Under the pieces are notes generated by a model, which worked only from the letters and a program-made list of their open reading frames with translations, did no database searches and was not told the origin of the DNA. A program made the translations under genes and the position numbers. Shown piece after piece: positions 5,801 to 7,172 of a DNA stretch of 7,172 nucleotides (its first letter is position 1; every line of letters starts with the position of its first letter). The DNA lies in NCBI GenBank assembly GCA_016780605.1, contig JADHLS010000257.1, positions 1-7,172 of the forward strand. The letters are read 5' to 3'. This DNA comes from Reyranella sp. (GTDB taxonomy: Bacteria; Pseudomonadota; Alphaproteobacteria; Reyranellales; Reyranellaceae).

Positions 5801-7172
5801 GCGGCCTTCGACCATCGCCACATCTTCATCGATCCCGCGCCCAACCCGGCGACCAGCTGGGACGAGCGCAAGCGGCTGTTCGACCTGCCGCGCTCGTCGT
5901 GGATGGACTACGACAAGGCGCTGCTGTCGGCGGGCGGCGGCATCTACGACCGCGCCGCCAAGTCGATCGCGCTCTCCTCGGAAGCCCGCGCCGTGCTCGG
6001 CATCGAGACGCCGACCATGACGCCGGTCGACCTGATGCGCGCTATCCTGACGGCCGAGGTCGACCTGCTGTATTTCGGCGGAATCGGCACCTACGTGAAG
6101 GCCGCATCCGAAAGCCATGCCGACGCCGGGGATCGCGCCAGCGACGCCTTGCGCGTCAACGGCGACCAGCTGCGCTGCAGGGTGATCGGCGAGGGCGCCA
6201 ATCTCGGCTTCACCCAGCGCGGCCGCGTCGAGGCGGCGCTTGCCGGCCGCAAGATCAACACCGACGCGCTCGACAATTCGGCCGGCGTCGACACATCCGA
6301 CCACGAGGTCAACATCAAGATCGCGACCGGCGAGGCGATTGCCCGCGGCGCGCTCCGTCGCGAGGACCGCGATCCGCTGCTGTTCTCGATGACCGACGAG
6401 GTCGCAGCGCTTGTCCTGCGCCACAACTACCAGCAGAGCCAGGCGGTGAGCACCGCCGAAGCACTGGCCGGCGAGGAGCACGACCGGCTGGAGCGCTTCA
6501 TGCGCGCCCTGGAACGCAACGGCCGACTCGACCGCGCCGTCGAGTTCCTGCCCGACACCCAGGCCATGCGCACGCGCGGCCAGACCCGGCAGTACCTGAC
6601 TCGGCCCGAGCTGTCGGTGCTGCTGGCCTACGCCAAGATCGACCTCCACGACGAGATCCTCGACTCCGACCTGCCGGACGACCCGCTGCTGGAAGGCGAG
6701 CTCTTGCGCTACTTCCCGGCGGCGCTGAGCGCCAGGTTCGAGCCGGCGATCCGCGCCCATCGGCTGCGTCGCGAGATCACGGCGCTGCAGGTCGTGAACT
6801 CGCTGATCAATCGCTGCGGGCCCACCTTCGTGCGCAACATGGCGGGGCGCACCGGCGCGCCGGCCGCGGTGATCGCCCGCGCCTTCACCGTGGTGCGCGA
6901 CGCCTGGAAGCTGCGCGACCTGTGGGCCGACGTCGAGGCGCTCGATCCTGCGCTGAAGGCCGAGGCGCAGATCCGCATGCTGGTGGCCTCGCAACGCTTC
7001 ATGACGCGCGTCGTGCAATGGGCCTTGCGCCGCCTGCCGCAGCCGATCGATGCCGTGGCGTCGACCGAGCAGCTCGGCGCCACGGTCGCGGCGCTGGGCG
7101 AGCTGCCCGCGAGCCTGATCGGCGAGGCCGAGAGCGCAGCGCTCAGCGAGCGGGCCGCGGCCTTCGAGGCGA
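2804..7172 (+). CDS. gdhB: NAD-specific glutamate dehydrogenase, large (~180 kDa) type, 3' end missing
   Basis: The enzyme catalyses oxidative deamination of L-glutamate to 2-oxoglutarate and ammonium with NAD+, a cytoplasmic catabolic step feeding the TCA cycle. The first 1456 residues are visible; the family is about 1550-1650 long, so only the C-terminal tail is lost at the window edge. The long N-terminal regulatory half (about 1-700, ACT-like domains in this family) carries NDDMPFLVDS (94-103) and HFTFLGH (220-226). The catalytic part contains ARGGIRWSDR (806-815), then KNAVIVPVGSKGGF (833-846), whose Lys833 and Lys843 probably correspond to the substrate and catalytic lysines of smaller GDHs, and GITARGAWE (947-955). 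The NAD-binding Rossmann loop is GVGDMSGDVFGNG (977-989), followed by GEGANLG (1129-1135) and DNSAGVDTSDHEVNIKI (1157-1173). The C-terminal helical domain shows RPELSVLLAYAK (1267-1278). ATG 2804 was chosen for its ribosome-binding site; the frame is open upstream to 2561. The Caulobacter homologue GdhZ also acts in cell division. The symbol follows Pseudomonas usage. Confidence 0.95.
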   Translation, partial: MATVLAPRVYGLDAICAAALASGGEEAAQFARRLYARVADKDLAAAAAEQRAGAAIALLGFARRRLPGVAKVRVFNTGPDTGFESRHTIVQIVNDDMPFLVDSIVGEFNRREIGVHLLAHPVLAVRRDLDGDLLGVAAEAGERAKSESLMHIEIDRQADPALLDEIAAALTRVLAEVRLAIEDWRPMRWACLDAIADLATCRSPHLAEYDEFLRWLEANHFTFLGHRRYRYVEDSAQAGGIRYEIIPGSALGILRRDDVRLFEAGLGGGEAMSRFARGPHNILIIKTDRPSLVHRSGPMDCVIVKTYDADGRVTGERRLVGLFTSAAYHASVQEVPLLRGRVDTVLRRSGLDVHSHDGKALLAILEAYPRDELFQIDEDPLYDNVLGILQLQERRRVALFARRDAVGRFATCLVFCPRERFDAALSDHFTVILERAWHGKVQSVESAASSDSALAQALYTLTLASNDTPMPDLGELERELADAATSWSDRFRAALQSKLGEAEGRAAARRWRDWFPAVYRDSFDAAQAVADLDLVQAALGGQPFGVRLDREPGAPPHRFTLRLFHPKAPLALSDILPLAENLGLRVLSEAPFLLKAAADAVALQVLSVETADKSAVDLAGTGPRFAEALDKVWARALESDGLNRLVLAAGLAWREVAILRSYAKYLRQAGIAFSQDYMERALSAYPAIARLTVDLFLARFDPALGDAASDARKQALDKIEGDLASALEGVSTLDEDRILRRFLNAVRCTLRTNYWQAHSDGASKDWISFKIDSRAIDELPAPRPLVEIFVYSPRTEGIHLRGGRVARGGIRWSDRREDFRTEILGLMKTQMVKNAVIVPVGSKGGFYVKRPPVGGTREQVQAEGIACYQTLIRGMLDITDNYEGGGIKPPANVVRHDQDDPYLVVAADKGTATFSDIANALAQEYGFWLDDAFASGGSAGYDHKKMGITARGAWESVKRHFRELGQDIQTTPFTVAGVGDMSGDVFGNGMLLSRHIKLVAAFDHRHIFIDPAPNPATSWDERKRLFDLPRSSWMDYDKALLSAGGGIYDRAAKSIALSSEARAVLGIETPTMTPVDLMRAILTAEVDLLYFGGIGTYVKAASESHADAGDRASDALRVNGDQLRCRVIGEGANLGFTQRGRVEAALAGRKINTDALDNSAGVDTSDHEVNIKIATGEAIARGALRREDRDPLLFSMTDEVAALVLRHNYQQSQAVSTAEALAGEEHDRLERFMRALERNGRLDRAVEFLPDTQAMRTRGQTRQYLTRPELSVLLAYAKIDLHDEILDSDLPDDPLLEGELLRYFPAALSARFEPAIRAHRLRREITALQVVNSLINRCGPTFVRNMAGRTGAPAAVIARAFTVVRDAWKLRDLWADVEALDPALKAEAQIRMLVASQRFMTRVVQWALRRLPQPIDAVASTEQLGATVAALGELPASLIGEAESAALSERAAAFEA

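Noticed and set aside
4259..7018. 919-codon open frame on the minus strand, opposite the glutamate dehydrogenase gene (with a companion of 416 codons at 2867-4117)
   Set aside because: Both are exactly codon-aligned with the sense gene, so a stop appears only where the sense gene uses TTA, CTA or TCA. The antisense stops coincide with sense TCA serine codons at 2867 and 4259, and the break between the frames contains a TCA at 4157. Their composition (rich in H, Q, R, G, V, D) is that of a shadow.

Overview
The window reads as ordinary chromosomal DNA from a high-GC alphaproteobacterium. This rests on three things seen by eye: strong G/C at third codon positions, the character of the class Ia ribonucleotide reductase proteins, and a very large NAD-specific glutamate dehydrogenase of the ~180 kDa type. 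The exact lineage (for example Rhodospirillales or relatives) is inference. I see no mobile element, CRISPR array, tRNA or rRNA, and no novel multi-gene system.

Layout: on the minus strand, nrdA (468-2339, complete) is followed after 87 bases by nrdB (380 down to 1, cut by the left window edge). Together they encode the alpha and beta subunits of ribonucleoside-diphosphate reductase and are very probably one operon. On the plus strand, a single open frame from 2804 to the right edge encodes NAD-dependent glutamate dehydrogenase. Its first 1456 residues are visible and the C-terminal tail (probably 100-200 residues) lies outside. The frame was checked at several points and is unbroken.

Between the divergent nrdA and gdh genes lies a 464-base control region (2340-2803), the most interesting part of the window. 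Near nrdA it holds a perfect 14-bp palindrome made of two head-to-head DnaA-box-like sequences and two tentative NrdR-box-like sequences. In its middle it holds five GANTC sites within 166 bases; GANTC is the CcrM methylation site of alphaproteobacteria. Two of these sites sit in the arms of a perfect 9-bp inverted repeat. Taken together this suggests, but does not prove, that dNTP synthesis and perhaps glutamate catabolism are tied to replication or the cell cycle.

Functionally, NrdA and NrdB make deoxyribonucleotides for DNA replication. The dehydrogenase oxidises glutamate to 2-oxoglutarate and ammonium. They share no pathway step; what links them here is the shared divergent promoter region.

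Two annotation points matter. The long nrdA frame opens at an ATG at 2492, but a GTG at 2339 with a good ribosome-binding site is the likelier start, which turns the extra 51 codons into promoter DNA. The long antisense frames opposite nrdA and gdh (up to 919 codons) are codon-aligned shadows, not genes.
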